Positions 34,870 to 45,119 are shown, counted from the stretch's first letter. The stretch: DNA of 64,000 nt from Curtobacterium sp. PhB115 (GCF_003752025.1 NZ_RJKR01000008.1:62001-126000), one strand, 5' to 3'. The notes: generated by a model from the sequence alone, not told the origin. Numbers and translations are program-made.

Positions 34870-35515
34870 GCCGCTCGAACAGCGCGTCCAGCAGCATCGC
34901 GGTGAAGCCCCACACCAGGTGGCGACCGGACTCGGCATCGACGGTGAACGCCGGCCCCCGCCACTCCTGACCGCCTCGACGGATGACGGTGACGCCCCGG
35001 TGTGCCGGGTCGAGGAGGTCGGCCACCGGCACCCGGAAGACCGCTGCGGACTCGCGCTGGTCCACGGCCCGGATCGGCGACGGGTCCCACCACCATCCGA
35101 GGACCGGTTCGACCAGGTGGTTCGAGTGCGCCAGCGGGACCGCGGGCACCGTTCCGAGCACCTCGACGCCGGCCGGGTCGAGTCCGGTTTCCTCGCGCGC
35201 CTCGCGGAGCGCGGCGGCCGTGGCGTCCACGTCTCCGGGATCGATCCGCCCGCCGGGGAACGCGACCTCGCCCGGATGGGACCGCAGCGTCGCCGCACGG
35301 GCGAGCAGCAGCACGTCGAGGTCGCGGCCGACCGCGCGGGCCACGGCCGGACGGTCGCTCGGCACACTGTCGAGCGGGCCGAAGAGCATCAGGACCGCGG
35401 CACGTCGGGGGTTCGGGGTCGTCGCACTGGCGAGCGCGGGGACCAGCGGTCGATCACTCGCGGCTGCCACGGCCGCGAGGGCTGCTCGTGCGCGTCCCCG
35501 CCCGTCGTCGTCCAC
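34811..35515 (-). CDS. Nudix hydrolase, coenzyme A pyrophosphatase-like
   Basis: A 234-residue Nudix protein. The Nudix box follows AFPGGRIDPGD and reads ALREAREETGLDP, with the metal-binding REXXEE in place. The preceding TLRSHPGEVAFPGG matches the UPF0035/NudL signature of CoA pyrophosphatases, which split CoA to 3',5'-ADP and phosphopantetheine. GTG start at 35515. Its 3' end overlaps the convergent ROK gene by 59 bases, so each gene's last residues are encoded on the antisense strand of the other. Confidence 0.85.
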   Translation of the reverse strand: MDDDGRGRARAALAAVAAASDRPLVPALASATTPNPRRAAVLMLFGPLDSVPSDRPAVARAVGRDLDVLLLARAATLRSHPGEVAFPGGRIDPGDVDATAAALREAREETGLDPAGVEVLGTVPAVPLAHSNHLVEPVLGWWWDPSPIRAVDQRESAAVFRVPVADLLDPAHRGVTVIRRGGQEWRGPAFTVDAESGRHLVWGFTAMLLDALFERLSWTEPWDREHVLPLAVRR

Positions 35516-35626
35516 CCGTCCACCCTAGGCGGGGGCCGCCGGGACCAGCTCGCTCAGGATGTTCCCGGCGGGCGTCGGCATGGTGGTGAAACCGAGAACG
35601 ACTCGACACCACGAGGGGACGACACC

Positions 35627-36157
35627 ATGGACCGCTTCCGGACGATGCCGTTGCCGGCGCTGCTGCCGATCGTGTTCGTGCTGGTCGGTGGGCTGTACTT
35701 CGCCATCGGCCTGGCATCCAACCCCGACGGTCGTGACCTGGCCGCCCGAGCGATCGCGTCGCTGTTCTACGCCGTCCTGATGACCGCGTTCTTCGGGTTC
35801 CTCATCGCGTACCGCCGGCGTCGGGCCGGAGGGACGGAGACCGCGGCGGCCATCCAACGCGCAGTCCGCACCGGCGAACTCCCCGGCGACGTCGACCACG
35901 TCGTGTGGACACGCGAACTCGAGTCGACCCGGAAGCGCTACCGCAACAACCGGGTCATCGTCCCGATCATGGGCGTCGTCTTCGTGGCGTTCTCGATCTG
36001 GGCCGCCCTGACGGTCAGCGCGTCTTGGTGGGCGATCCTGGCGCTGTTCGTGGGGATGTGCGCGTACTCGGTCTGGGAGACCCGACGCGCTCTCCGGAAC
36101 ATCGAGCACTTGCTGACGACCCTGCGCGGCACCTGGACCGTGATTGCGGACCGGTAG
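35627..36157 (+). CDS. Four-helix membrane protein of unknown function
   Basis: A 176-residue protein with two amino-terminal helices (LLPIVFVLVGGLYFAIGLA; ASLFYAVLMTAFFGFLIAY), a charged cytoplasmic middle of about 50 residues (RTGELPGDVDHVVWTREL), and two more helices near the end. No family is recognised. The ATG at 35627 follows GAGGGGA. The next gene begins 10 bases after its stop, so the two may be co-transcribed. Confidence 0.65.
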   Translation: MDRFRTMPLPALLPIVFVLVGGLYFAIGLASNPDGRDLAARAIASLFYAVLMTAFFGFLIAYRRRRAGGTETAAAIQRAVRTGELPGDVDHVVWTRELESTRKRYRNNRVIVPIMGVVFVAFSIWAALTVSASWWAILALFVGMCAYSVWETRRALRNIEHLLTTLRGTWTVIADR

Positions 36158-36167
36158 CGTCGACCGC

Positions 36168-36563
36168 GTGAGCATCCCCGACTTCGACGTCGAGCCCGTC
36201 GTCGGGCCGCGGTTCTGGGCGGTGGTGCTCGGAGTGGCGAGTGCGGTCACCGGTGTCCTCGCGATCATCGGTTGGCCGATGCCCGTCATCTCGGGGCGAT
36301 ACAGCTCGGAGCCGCACGCCTGGGCACGAACGGTCCAGGGCGTCCAGGACTGGTTCGCACACGACGGTTGGCGGATGTCCGGCACGTCCTGGATCTTCGG
36401 TGCCCTGGCGATCGCGGCGTTGGCCGGAGCCGTCGTCGTCCTGCGCCCCGCGTGGAGCGGCGGACGGACGTCCCTGCTCGTCGTCGGTCCAGCCGGCGCG
36501 ATGCTCGTGGTCGGCCCCGTAGTGCAGTGGGCGCTCGGGCTGCCGTGGTCGAACTACGGCTAG
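36168..36563 (+). CDS. Small membrane protein of unknown function
   Basis: A 131-residue protein with three hydrophobic segments (FWAVVLGVASAVTGVLAIIG; IFGALAIAALAGAVVVL; LVVGPAGAMLVVGPVVQW) and a Trp-rich middle (HAWARTVQGVQDWFAHDGW). GTG start at 36168, 10 bases downstream of the previous membrane protein. No family is recognised. It converges with the ABC exporter gene, whose stop lies 7 bases away, with no clear terminator between. Confidence 0.6.
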   Translation: MSIPDFDVEPVVGPRFWAVVLGVASAVTGVLAIIGWPMPVISGRYSSEPHAWARTVQGVQDWFAHDGWRMSGTSWIFGALAIAALAGAVVVLRPAWSGGRTSLLVVGPAGAMLVVGPVVQWALGLPWSNYG

Positions 36564-36570
36564 TTGTCGC

Positions 36571-38487
36571 TCAGCGCTGCTTGGCCTCGTTGCCACCCAG
36601 CGCCGCTTCGTCCGCCGCGACGTTCTTCTGCACCGCGAACTGCGTCCGGTGCAACTCCTCGTACCGACCACCCACGGCCAGCAGCTCGTCGTGGGTCCCG
36701 CGCTCCACGATCGAACCGTCCTCGACCACCAGGATCAAGTCCGCACTGCGGATGGTGGAGAGGCGGTGGGCGATCACCATCGCGGTCCGTCCCTCGAGCG
36801 CCTCGCTCAGCGCCGCCTGCACCGCGGCCTCCGACGTCGAGTCCAGCGCCGCCGTCGCCTCGTCGAGGATGACGACCCGCGGCTGGGCGAGCAGGAGCCT
36901 CGCGATGGTCATCCGTTGGCGTTCGCCCCCGGACAACCGGTAGCCGCGCTCACCGACCATGGTGTCGAGCTGGTCCGGCAGGGACCGGATGAGCGGCTCG
37001 AGGCGTGCACGTCGGACGGCGTCCCACACCTCGTCGTCGGTCGCCTCGGGCCTCGCGAGCCGCAGGTTCGACCGGATCGTCTCGTGGAACAGGTGGCCGT
37101 CCTGCGTCACCATGCCCATCGTGTGCCGCATCGAGCCGAACGTGACGTCGCGGACGTCCGTCCCGGCGAGTCGGACGGCGCCGCTGTCGACGTCGTACAG
37201 GCGGGAGAGGAGCTGCGCGATCGTGGACTTGCCGGCCCCGGAGGTCCCGACGAGGGCGACGGTCTGGCCGGGCTCGATCCGGAAGGACACCCCGTGCAGG
37301 ACCTCGTCGCCGCCGCGGGTGTCGAGGGTGGAGACCTCCTCCAACGAGGCGAGGGACACCTTGTCCGCGGACGGGTAGGCGAACCGGACGTCGTCGAACT
37401 CGACCGCCACCGGGCCGTCGGGGACGGTGACGGCGTCCGGCTTCTCCTGGATGAGCGGTTCGAGGTCCAGCACCTCGAAGACGCGCTCGAAGCTGACCAC
37501 GGCGCTCATGATCTCGACCCGTGCGTTCGCGAGGCTGGTCAGCGGCGCGTAGAGGCGGGTGAGGAGGAGCGCCAGGGTGACCACGTCGCCGGTGTCCAGC
37601 TGGCCGGCGAGTGCGAGGAACCCGCCGAGTCCGTACACGAGCGCGAGGGCCAGGGCGGAGACGAGCATCAGCGCGGTGACGAAGACGAACTGCAGCATCG
37701 CGGTGCGGACCCCGATGTCGCGGACGCGAGCGGCGCGGACGCGGAACTCCTCGGCTTCCTCGTCCGGACGGCCGAACAGCTTCACGAGGGTGGCGCCGGG
37801 CGCGGAGAAGCGCTCGGTCATCTGCGTGCTCATGGCGGAGTTGTGGTCGGCGGCCTCGCGGCGGAGCGCGGCGAGCCGGCTGCCCATGCGACGCGCGGGG
37901 ATCAGGAACACGGGGAGCATGACCACCGCGATCACCGTCACGAGCCAGGACGTGCTGAGCATGACGGTCAGGGTGAGCACCAGCGCCACGAAGTTCGTGA
38001 CCACGCCGGACAGGGTGCCGCTGAAGGCCTGCTGCGCACCGATCACGTCGTTGTTGAGCCGGCTGACGAGGGCGCCCGTCCGGGTCCGGGTGAAGAACGC
38101 GATGGGCATCTTCTGCACGTGGTTGAAGACGGCGGTCCGGAGGTCCAGGATCACGCCTTCGCCGATCCGCGCCGAGTACCAGCGCGTCGCGAGTGACACG
38201 CCGGCGTCGGCCACGGCCACGAGGGCGATGACGACGGCGAGCCAGACGATCGTGGAGACCGCGCCCCGCGCGACGATGACGTCGACCACCCGACCGGCGA
38301 GCACCGGCGTCGCGACGGCGAGGAACGCCCCCACGACGGAGAGGGCGATGAAGAGCACCAGCTTGGCGCGGTAGGGCACCGCGAACGTCAGGATCCGCCG
38401 CACGGATGCACGGGAGAACCCGTGCTTTCCGTCCTTGGCGGTCGAGATCTTGTACAGCGAGCTCCAGGCCGCGCCTTCCATGCTCAT
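36571..38487 (-). CDS. ABC exporter with fused membrane and ATPase domains
   Basis: A 638-residue half-transporter of the multidrug/lipid type. Six transmembrane helices occupy residues about 38-330, including the conserved FFTRTRTGALVSRLNND loop. The ATPase has Walker A GTSGAGKST, signature LSGGERQR, Walker B VVILDEATAALD and the H-loop IAHRLSTI. An insert of about 20 residues (SADKVSLASLEEVSTL) lies just before the ATPase core. The ATG at 38487 follows GGAAGGA. It probably works as a homodimer, since no second half-transporter is adjacent. Confidence 0.92.
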   Translation of the reverse strand: MSMEGAAWSSLYKISTAKDGKHGFSRASVRRILTFAVPYRAKLVLFIALSVVGAFLAVATPVLAGRVVDVIVARGAVSTIVWLAVVIALVAVADAGVSLATRWYSARIGEGVILDLRTAVFNHVQKMPIAFFTRTRTGALVSRLNNDVIGAQQAFSGTLSGVVTNFVALVLTLTVMLSTSWLVTVIAVVMLPVFLIPARRMGSRLAALRREAADHNSAMSTQMTERFSAPGATLVKLFGRPDEEAEEFRVRAARVRDIGVRTAMLQFVFVTALMLVSALALALVYGLGGFLALAGQLDTGDVVTLALLLTRLYAPLTSLANARVEIMSAVVSFERVFEVLDLEPLIQEKPDAVTVPDGPVAVEFDDVRFAYPSADKVSLASLEEVSTLDTRGGDEVLHGVSFRIEPGQTVALVGTSGAGKSTIAQLLSRLYDVDSGAVRLAGTDVRDVTFGSMRHTMGMVTQDGHLFHETIRSNLRLARPEATDDEVWDAVRRARLEPLIRSLPDQLDTMVGERGYRLSGGERQRMTIARLLLAQPRVVILDEATAALDSTSEAAVQAALSEALEGRTAMVIAHRLSTIRSADLILVVEDGSIVERGTHDELLAVGGRYEELHRTQFAVQKNVAADEAALGGNEAKQR

Positions 38488-38502
38488 GGCAGATCCTTCC
38501 GT

Positions 38503-38534
38503 GGGCGACACCCGACTGCGATGGCGGGTCGCCC
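38503..38534 (-). terminator. Hairpin after the rhamnose operon
   Basis: GGGCGAC plus CCCG at 38503-38514 (one bulged A) pairs with CGGGTCGCCC at 38525-38534 over a 10-base loop. It is downstream of the lactate oxidase gene on the minus strand and just before the ribosome site of the ABC exporter, so it likely ends the rhamnose operon. Confidence 0.5.
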
Positions 38535-38579
38535 GAGCAGGAAGTCAGGATACGGCCGGTCGACCGCCACCGCTGCCCG

Positions 38580-39905
38580 TCAGCTGCGCGGCACCGGCTG
38601 CAACCGCTGCAGCTGCGTCACGTGCCCCGGCTCGAGCTCGTCGAGTGACGTGACGCCGAGCAGCCGCATCGTCCGCTCGATCTGCTCGGACAGGATCTGG
38701 ATCATCCGGTCCACCCCGGCCTCGCCACCCGCCATCAGCCCGTACAGGTAGGCCCGGCCCACCATCGTGAACTTCGCGCCGAGCGCCACCGCGGCGACGA
38801 TGTCCGCGCCGGACATGATGCCCGTGTCGAGGTGCACCTCGGTGTCGTTGCCCACTTCGCGCACCACCTGGGGCAGCAGGTGGAAGGGGACGGGGGCGCG
38901 GTCGAGCTGGCGACCGCCGTGGTTCGACAGCGTGATCCCGTCGACGCCCATGTCCGCCAGACGACGCGCGTCCGACAGGGACTGCACGCCCTTGACGACG
39001 ACCTTGCCCTTCCACTGGTCGCGGATCCAGGCGAGGTCCTCGTAGGTGACGGTCGGGTCGAACATGTGGTCGAGGAGCTCCCCGACGGTGCCGGACCACC
39101 GGTCGAGCGAGGCGAACGCGAGGGGTTCGGTGGTCAGGAAGTCGAACCACCACCACGGCCGCGGGATGGCGTTGATCACGGTCCGAGCGCTCAGCTGCGG
39201 CGGGATCGAGAACCCGTTGCGCTTGTCCCGCAGGCGGGCGCCGGCGACGGGGACGTCCACGGTCACGAGCAGCGTGTCGAAGCCGGCCTTCTCGGCACGG
39301 GAGACCAGCGCCATCGACTTCTCGCGGTCCTTCCACATGTACAGCTGGAACCAGTTCCGACCGTCGGGGTTGGCGTCGCGGACGTCCTCGATCGCGGTGG
39401 TGCCCATCGTGGAGAGCGAGAAGGGGATGCCAGCACGTCCGGCTGCCCGGGCACCGGCGCGCTCGCCCTCGGTCTGCATCATGCGCGTGAACCCGGTGGG
39501 GGCGATGCCGAACGGGTACGCGACCGGCGCACCCAGCACCGAGCGCGAGGTGTCCACCGACGACACGTCGCGCAGGATCGCGGGTGTGAACTCGATGTCC
39601 TCGAACGCCTGCCGCGCACGGGCGAGCGAGATCTCTGCCTCGGCGGCGCCCTCGGTGTAGTCGAACGCGGCCTTCGGGGTGCGTCGGGCGGCGATGTCGC
39701 GCAGGTCCCAGATCGTCAAGGCCTGTTCGAGGCGCTGACGCCGACCCGGCAGCGAGGGCTTCTTGAACTGCATGAGCGGCGCGAGGTCCCGCACCGTCGG
39801 CAGTTGCCGCTGGACCCGGGTGCGCCGAGCGGACGCGGACCCGGTCGACGCTGCGGGCGCCCCGGTGGCGGGGTCGACTCGGTGCTGGTCGTCGGTCGTG
39901 GTCAT
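38580..39905 (-). CDS. lldD: FMN-dependent L-lactate dehydrogenase/oxidase
   Basis: A 441-residue alpha-hydroxy-acid oxidising flavoprotein. FMN and substrate motifs are clear: [38 protein letters not shown], the VVKGV Lys, the catalytic His and Arg in SNHGGRQLD, and the late phosphate site [11 protein letters not shown]. An extra basic amino end of about 55 residues precedes the barrel. It oxidises L-lactate to pyruvate. Its start overlaps the rhamnulokinase stop (ATGA), so it belongs to the rhamnose operon, where L-lactate is the expected product of lactaldehyde oxidation. The electron acceptor, quinone or oxygen, is not settled. Confidence 0.88.
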   Translation of the reverse strand: MTTTDDQHRVDPATGAPAASTGSASARRTRVQRQLPTVRDLAPLMQFKKPSLPGRRQRLEQALTIWDLRDIAARRTPKAAFDYTEGAAEAEISLARARQAFEDIEFTPAILRDVSSVDTSRSVLGAPVAYPFGIAPTGFTRMMQTEGERAGARAAGRAGIPFSLSTMGTTAIEDVRDANPDGRNWFQLYMWKDREKSMALVSRAEKAGFDTLLVTVDVPVAGARLRDKRNGFSIPPQLSARTVINAIPRPWWWFDFLTTEPLAFASLDRWSGTVGELLDHMFDPTVTYEDLAWIRDQWKGKVVVKGVQSLSDARRLADMGVDGITLSNHGGRQLDRAPVPFHLLPQVVREVGNDTEVHLDTGIMSGADIVAAVALGAKFTMVGRAYLYGLMAGGEAGVDRMIQILSEQIERTMRLLGVTSLDELEPGHVTQLQRLQPVPRS

Positions 39906-41404
39906 GCGGTGCTCCTGACGGTGGTTCGATCGGGATCGACGCGCGACGACGCCGAGGGTGCAGCGGGTGCTGGGGTGTAGCGCACGGGCTCGACGGTCCG
40001 TGCGACGGTGCTGCGGAGTGCCTCCAGTGAAGCCCCTCCGAGGCCTGCGAGTCCAGCGGCGCGCGCCTGGACCAGGACGTTGCCGAGCGCGGTCGCCTCG
40101 ACGGGGCCGGCTAGCACGGGCAGTCCGGTTCGGTCCGCGGTGAGCTGGCAGAGCAGCCGGTTCTGCGAGCCGCCGCCGACGACGTGCACGACACGGATCT
40201 CCTTGCCGGTCACGTCGGCGATGGTCCGCAGGGTGTCGGCGTACGCCGTCGCGAGCGATTCGAGGATGCTCCGCGCGAACTCGGCCCGCGAGGCGGGCGC
40301 GCACAGTCCGTGCGCGACGCACCAGGTGGCGATGCGGGCCGGCATGTCCCCGGGGGGTGTGAACGAGTCGTCCCCGACGTCGAACACCGGGACCGGTGCG
40401 GTGACGGCCGCGGCGGAGGCGAGCAGGGCCTCCAGGTCGATGCGCTCGCCATCGCGTTCCCAGGTGCGGACGCTCTCGGACAGCAGCCAGAGTCCGGACA
40501 CGTTCTTCAGGAACCGGACCCGGCCGTCGACCCCGCCCTCGTTGGTGCAGTTGGCCTCGCGTGCCGCGTCGGACAGGACGGGGGACTCGAGTTCGACGCC
40601 GACGAGCGACCAGGTGCCGGACGAGATGTACGCGAAGTCGGGTTCGGTCGCGGGGACCGCGACGACGGCTGAGGCCGTGTCGTGCGACCCGACCAGCGTC
40701 ACCGGCGCGCTGCCGCCGACCAGGTCGGCCACGGACGGCAGCAGGGGGCCGAGTCGGTCGCCCGGGTCGCGCAGCGTGGGCAGCAACCCGGCCGGGAGGC
40801 CCGCAGCAGCCCGCAACGCCGGGTCCCACCCACGCGTGGTCGCGTTCAGGGCCCCGGTCGTCGACGCGTTCGTGCGCTCGGCCGCCTCGACGCCGGTGAG
40901 CCAGTAGCCGAGCAGGTCGGGGACGAGCAGCGCCCGCTGCGCGAGCTGCAGCGACGGGTCCGCGGCGAACTGGAACACCGTGTTGAAGGGCAGGTGCTGC
41001 AGGCCGTTCCGGGCGTACAGCTCGGCAGCGTCCATCCGTCGGTGCACGCGGTCGACGCCGCCCTCGTGCCGCTCGTCGCGGTAGTGGTACGGCAGCCCGA
41101 GCAGTCGACCGTCGCGGAGCAGGCCGTAGTCGACCGCCCATGAGTCGATGCCGATGCTGACGATCCCGGGGTACCCGGCGAACGCCTGCCGGAGCCCGTC
41201 CGTCACCTGCCGGTACAGCTCGACGACGTCCCAGTGCAGGGCGTCCCGCCCGCCGTGCGCGTCGCCCTCGAGCAGGGTCACCGGGCCGTTCGGGAACCGG
41301 TTGACGTGCTCCATCCGGACGCCGTCGGTGTCGACGTGGCCGACGATCACCCGGCCGCTGGTGGCGCCGAGGTCGACCGCGGCGACGCTGCCGCTCGTGT
41401 GCAT
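39902..41404 (-). CDS. rhaB: Rhamnulokinase
   Basis: A 500-residue FGGY-family kinase that phosphorylates L-rhamnulose at C1. The amino phosphate-binding region is [15 protein letters not shown], characteristic of Rha[15 protein letters not shown] and the [13 protein letters not shown] segment also match. The carboxyl [20 protein letters not shown] is a hallmark of this subfamily. ATG at 41404, 45 bases after the aldolase stop; its end overlaps lldD. Assignment is supported by rhamnose isomerase and rhamnulose-1-phosphate aldolase in the same operon. Confidence 0.93.
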   Translation of the reverse strand: MHTSGSVAAVDLGATSGRVIVGHVDTDGVRMEHVNRFPNGPVTLLEGDAHGGRDALHWDVVELYRQVTDGLRQAFAGYPGIVSIGIDSWAVDYGLLRDGRLLGLPYHYRDERHEGGVDRVHRRMDAAELYARNGLQHLPFNTVFQFAADPSLQLAQRALLVPDLLGYWLTGVEAAERTNASTTGALNATTRGWDPALRAAAGLPAGLLPTLRDPGDRLGPLLPSVADLVGGSAPVTLVGSHDTASAVVAVPATEPDFAYISSGTWSLVGVELESPVLSDAAREANCTNEGGVDGRVRFLKNVSGLWLLSESVRTWERDGERIDLEALLASAAAVTAPVPVFDVGDDSFTPPGDMPARIATWCVAHGLCAPASRAEFARSILESLATAYADTLRTIADVTGKEIRVVHVVGGGSQNRLLCQLTADRTGLPVLAGPVEATALGNVLVQARAAGLAGLGGASLEALRSTVARTVEPVRYTPAPAAPSASSRVDPDRTTVRSTA

Positions 41405-41449
41405 GCCGTGCTCCTGCTCGGTTCGTTGGTCGTCGCTCGTTGGTCGTCG

Positions 41450-43507
41450 CTACCGCAGGAACGCGGCGGCGACGCCCGCGTCGACGGGCACGTGCAGGCC
41501 GGTCGTGTGCGAGAAGTCGTCGGTGCAGATGGCGTAGACGGCGTTGGCGACGTTCTCCGGCACGACCTCGCGCTTGAGGATCGTGCGCTGGGCGTAGAAC
41601 GCGCCGAGGTCCTGCTCCTCGATGCCGTACGTCTTCGCGCGGTTCGCACCCCAGCCGGAGGCGAAGATCCCGGAGCCACGGACGACGCCGTCGGGGTTGA
41701 TCCCGTTGACGCGGACGCCGTGCTCGCCGAGCTCCGCCGCCAACAACCGGACCTGGTGTGCCTGGTCGGCCTTGGTCGCCGAGTAGGCGATGTTGTTCGG
41801 GCCGGCGAACACCGAGTTCTTCGACGAGATGTAGACGATGTCGCCGCCGAGGCCCTGCTCGATGAGCACCTTCGCCGCAGCCTTCGAGACCAGGAACGAG
41901 CCCTTCGCCATGACGTCGTGCTGCAGGTCCCAGTCTTGTTCCGTGGTCTCGAGCAGGCTCTTGCTCAGGCTCAGCCCGGCGTTGTTCACGACGAGGTCGA
42001 GGCCACCGAAGTGCAGCAGGGTCTGCTGGATCGCCTGGTCGATGGCGGCGGCGTCCGTCACGTTCGCGGCGACGCCGATGGCCTTGTCGGTGTTCCCGAT
42101 CTCGGCAGCGGCTTCCTGCGCCTTCGCCAGGTCGAGGTCGGCGATGACGACCGCGGCACCCTCGGCCGCCAGGCGCTTCGCGATGGCCTTGCCGATGCCG
42201 CTCGCGGCCCCGGTGACCAGGGCGATCCGGGTGGCGAGCTTCTTGGGGGCCGGCATCCGCTGGAGCTTCGCCTCTTCCAGGGACCAGTACTCGATGCGGA
42301 ACTTCTCGGCCTCGTCGATCGGGGCGTAGGTGCTCAGCGACTCGGCGCCGCGCATGACGTTGATCGCGTTGACGTAGAACTCGCCGGCGACGCGGGCGGT
42401 CTGGGCGTCCTTGCCGTACGAGAACATCCCGACGCCGGGCACCAGCACGATGAGTGGGTCGGCGCCGCGGATCGCGGGGGAGTCCGGCGCCCGGTGCCGG
42501 TCGTAGTAGGCCTGGTAGTCCGCGCGGTACTGCTCGTGGAGTTCGTGCAGACGTGCGGTCAGCTCGTCGACGCTCGCCGTGGCGGGCAGGTCCAGGATGA
42601 GGGGCTTCACCTTGGTGCGGAGGAAGTGGTCCGGGCAGCTCGTGCCGAGCGCGGCGAGTTCGTCGGCGCGCTCTGACGCCAGGAAGTCGAGGACGACGTC
42701 GCTGTCGGTGAAGTGACCCACCACCGGCTTGTCGTGCCCGGCGATGCCGCGGATCGTCGGGGCGAGGGCGGCCGCTCGTGCACGTCGCTCCTCCGTCGGC
42801 AGCGCCGCGAAGCCTGCTCGGGTCCCGCCGAACGGGTCGGCGTTCCCGTGCTCCGCGATGTACTGCTCGGCGGTGTCGATGATCCAGCGCGAGTTCGCCT
42901 CGGCATCGGCGGAGCTGTCTCCCCAGGCCGTGATGCCGTGGCCGCCGAGGATCGTGCCGATCGCCTGCGGGTTGTCGCGCTTGATCGTGGCGATGTCGAG
43001 CCCGAGCTGGAACCCGGGTCGGCGCCACGGCACCCAGACCACCTTGTCGCCGAAGATCGTCGACGTCAGGGCCGGTCCGTCCGCCGCCGTCGCGATGGCG
43101 ATGCCGGCGTCCGGGTGCAGGTGGTCGACGTGCGCGGCGTCGACCAGGGCGTGCATCGCCGTGTCGATCGACGGCGCCGCACCGCCCTTGCCGTGCAGCG
43201 TGTAGTCGAACGCGGCGACCATCTCGTCCTCGCGTTCCACACCGGGGTAGACGTCCTGGAGGGCGCGGACCCGGTCGACCCGCAGGACCGCGAGGCCAGC
43301 CGGGGTGAGGGTGCCGAGGTCGCCCCCGGAACCCTTCACCCAGAGCAGTTCGACCGGTTCTCCTGTGACGGGGTCGGTGTCGGTGCCCTTGGCGGAGGTG
43401 TTGCCGCCCGCGTAGTTCGTGATCCGCGGATCCGAGCCGAGCGCGTTCGAGCGCGCGATGAGCGCCCTGATCGTCTCGTCTGCGTCCGTGCGGTGCGTTG
43501 CGGGCAT
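41450..43507 (-). CDS. rhaEW: Bifunctional rhamnulose-1-phosphate aldolase / L-lactaldehyde dehydrogenase
   Basis: A 685-residue fusion. The amino half is a class II aldolase that splits L-rhamnulose 1-phosphate into DHAP and L-lactaldehyde ([12 protein letters not shown]; metal histidines in DHLHPD and GGHGITAWG). The carboxyl part is a short-chain dehydrogenase with TGAASGIG at 432-439 and the catalytic YSATK at 575-579, which oxidises lactaldehyde to lactate with NAD+. The ATG at 43507 has GGAGG 8 bases upstream; an in-frame ATG at 43537 lacks one. It lies 34 bases after the isomerase. Confidence 0.93.
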   Translation of the reverse strand: MPATHRTDADETIRALIARSNALGSDPRITNYAGGNTSAKGTDTDPVTGEPVELLWVKGSGGDLGTLTPAGLAVLRVDRVRALQDVYPGVEREDEMVAAFDYTLHGKGGAAPSIDTAMHALVDAAHVDHLHPDAGIAIATAADGPALTSTIFGDKVVWVPWRRPGFQLGLDIATIKRDNPQAIGTILGGHGITAWGDSSADAEANSRWIIDTAEQYIAEHGNADPFGGTRAGFAALPTEERRARAAALAPTIRGIAGHDKPVVGHFTDSDVVLDFLASERADELAALGTSCPDHFLRTKVKPLILDLPATASVDELTARLHELHEQYRADYQAYYDRHRAPDSPAIRGADPLIVLVPGVGMFSYGKDAQTARVAGEFYVNAINVMRGAESLSTYAPIDEAEKFRIEYWSLEEAKLQRMPAPKKLATRIALVTGAASGIGKAIAKRLAAEGAAVVIADLDLAKAQEAAAEIGNTDKAIGVAANVTDAAAIDQAIQQTLLHFGGLDLVVNNAGLSLSKSLLETTEQDWDLQHDVMAKGSFLVSKAAAKVLIEQGLGGDIVYISSKNSVFAGPNNIAYSATKADQAHQVRLLAAELGEHGVRVNGINPDGVVRGSGIFASGWGANRAKTYGIEEQDLGAFYAQRTILKREVVPENVANAVYAICTDDFSHTTGLHVPVDAGVAAAFLR

Positions 43508-43541
43508 GACCCGAGCCTCCAGTCCTGTGGTTGTCATGTGT

Positions 43542-44711
43542 CTACGCGCCCCAGCCGGCCTGGACGCCGCCGACGCGGTCCTCGGCGATCGACTGCTGGT
43601 ACCCCGACTCCAGGTACGCGCGCATCGGGTTCGCCGGCAGGCCGCGGGACTCGCGCCACGCGGCGAGGTCCTTGCGGACGTCGGTCTGGTACGCGTCCAT
43701 GAAGACCTCGTTCGCGCCGAGGACGTCGTGCGCCTCTTGCGCGGCGGTCAGGGCGACGCGGTCGAGGAGCAGCGCCCGGGCCGTCATCTCCTGCACGTTG
43801 AGCACGGACCGGATCTGGCCGGGGATCTTGTCCTCGATGTTGTGGCACTGGTCGAGCATGAACGCCACATCAGGGTTGTCGTAGCCGCCGCCGCGGATGA
43901 CCTCGACCAGGATGCGGAACAGCTGGAACGGGTCCGCTGCGCCCACGATCAGGTCGTCGTCGGCGTAGAACCGCGAGTTGAAGTCGAAGGAACCGAGCTT
44001 CCCGAGGCGCAGCAGCTGCATCACGATGAACTCGATGTTCGTGCCGGGGGCGTGGTGGCCGGTGTCGAGGCAGACCATCGCCTTGTCGCCGAGGGCCGCC
44101 GTCTGCACGTAGCTCGTGCCCCAGTCGGGGACGTCCGTGTGGTAGAACGACGGCTCGAAGAACTTGTACTCGAGCACCAGGCGCTGGTCGGCGCCGAGGC
44201 GGTCGTAGATCGTGCTGAGGGACTCGTGCAGGCGGTCCTGGCGGGAGCGCATGTCCTCCTGCCCCGGGTAGTTCGAGCCCTCGGCGAGCCAGATCTTCAG
44301 GTCGCGGCTGCCGGTGGCGTCCATCACGTCGATGCAGCGCAGGTGGTGGTCGATCGCCTTCTGCCGGATCGTCTCGTCGACGTGGGTGAGGGCGCCGAAC
44401 TTGTAGTCGTCGTCCTGGAACGTGTTCGAGTTGACGGTGCCGAGCGAGACGCCGTGCTCTTCCGCGTGCCGCTTGAGGTCGGCGAAGTCGTCGACGAGGT
44501 CCCACGGGATGTGGAGTGCCACGGTCGGGGCCAGTCCGGTGTACTTGTGCACCTGGGCGGCGTCGGCGATCTTCTCGTAGGGGTCGCGCGGGGTGCCCGG
44601 CGTGCTGAACACCTTGAAGCGGGTGCCGGAGTTGCCGAAGGCCCAGGACGGCAGCTCGATCTGCTGCCGGGCCAGTTGCTCCGCGATGGAGCTGAAGCTG
44701 GTCGATGTCAT
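43542..44711 (-). CDS. rhaI: L-rhamnose isomerase (RhaI type)
   Basis: A 389-residue TIM-barrel isomerase converting L-rhamnose to L-rhamnulose. It is the RhaI form found in actinobacteria and Pseudomonas, distinct from E. coli RhaA. Metal ligands can be placed in LEYKFFEPSFYHTD (Glu), CLDTGHHAPGTN (Asp, His) and SFDFNSRFYADDD (Asp). GAGGAAG precedes the ATG at 44711. It heads the operon rhaI-rhaEW-rhaB-lldD, and a palindromic operator lies 24 bases upstream of the start. Confidence 0.93.
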   Translation of the reverse strand: MTSTSFSSIAEQLARQQIELPSWAFGNSGTRFKVFSTPGTPRDPYEKIADAAQVHKYTGLAPTVALHIPWDLVDDFADLKRHAEEHGVSLGTVNSNTFQDDDYKFGALTHVDETIRQKAIDHHLRCIDVMDATGSRDLKIWLAEGSNYPGQEDMRSRQDRLHESLSTIYDRLGADQRLVLEYKFFEPSFYHTDVPDWGTSYVQTAALGDKAMVCLDTGHHAPGTNIEFIVMQLLRLGKLGSFDFNSRFYADDDLIVGAADPFQLFRILVEVIRGGGYDNPDVAFMLDQCHNIEDKIPGQIRSVLNVQEMTARALLLDRVALTAAQEAHDVLGANEVFMDAYQTDVRKDLAAWRESRGLPANPMRAYLESGYQQSIAEDRVGGVQAGWGA

Positions 44712-44734
44712 CGTGTCACTTCCTCGTGTGCGAT

Positions 44735-44746
44735 TGAATCGTTTCA
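44735..44746. promoter_or_regulatory. Rhamnose-regulon operator upstream of rhaI
   Basis: TGAATCGTTTCA, a palindrome with one mismatched pair and a central CG, as bound by LacI-family proteins. The same 12 bases occur at 62804-62815, and their reverse complement at 54300-54311. Being 24 bases before the rhaI start, it should overlap the promoter or the transcript start. Confidence 0.72.
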
Positions 44747-44803
44747 TACAGTACGGGTCGCGGCGGTCCACCGCAACCGTGTGGGGTGGTGCTGCGTCGC
44801 GCA

Positions 44804-44994
44804 CCCCGTTGCGGTCTTCGCGCCCCCGAGAGTCGGGGCGCGATGCACGCACGGGGGCGCGATACGGGACGGGCGCGATGTGCGCGCGGGACGGGCGCGG
44901 GACGGGCGCGGGACGGGCGCAGCGAGCGCGCGGGCCGCGCTGGCGGGCTGCGCGCCCCGTTGCGGTCTTCGCGCCCCGAAGAGTCGGGGCGCGA
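44804..44994. repeat. 40-bp direct repeat pair in the rhaI/GH78 gap
   Basis: Bases 44804-44843 recur at 44955-44994 with three or four differences; both begin CCCCGTTGCGGTCTTCGCGC. Between them lie short GGGCGCGGGAC repeats. Each copy ends in a stem-loop (GCGCCCC/GGGGCGC); the second is part of the terminator at 44965-44998. No gene is seen in 44747-45119. Confidence 0.75.
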
Positions 44995-44998
44995 AGAC
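44965..44998 (-). terminator. Perfect 15-bp hairpin downstream of the first rhamnosidase
   Basis: GTCTTCGCGCCCCGA at 44965-44979 pairs exactly with TCGGGGCGCGAAGAC at 44984-44998 around the tetraloop AGAG. It is about 120 bases past the GH78 stop and protects the rhaI promoter from readthrough. Confidence 0.7.
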
Positions 44999-45004
44999 TG
45001 CCCG

Positions 45005-45074
45005 GGGGCGCGACGCCGGGGGCGCGACGCCGGGGGCGCGACGCCAGGCGAGCGACGCCAGGCGAGCGCCGCCA
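45005..45074. repeat. 14-bp tandem repeat, five units
   Basis: Five head-to-tail 14-base units starting GGGGCGCGACGCCG, the last two diverged to GGCGAGCG(A/C)CGCCA. It lies between the terminator hairpin and the end of the rhamnosidase gene and has no sign of coding. Confidence 0.75.
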
Positions 45075-45119
45075 GGCGTCCCGCGCACCCACCGTGACCG
45101 GCCCACCTTCCGCTCCGCG

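Noticed and set aside
39906-43028. Upstream extension of the lactate oxidase frame to nearly 1,500 codons
   Set aside because: The extension is out of frame with rhaB and rhaEW, which lie on the same strand and have clear family motifs. The real start at 39905 gives a normal enzyme.
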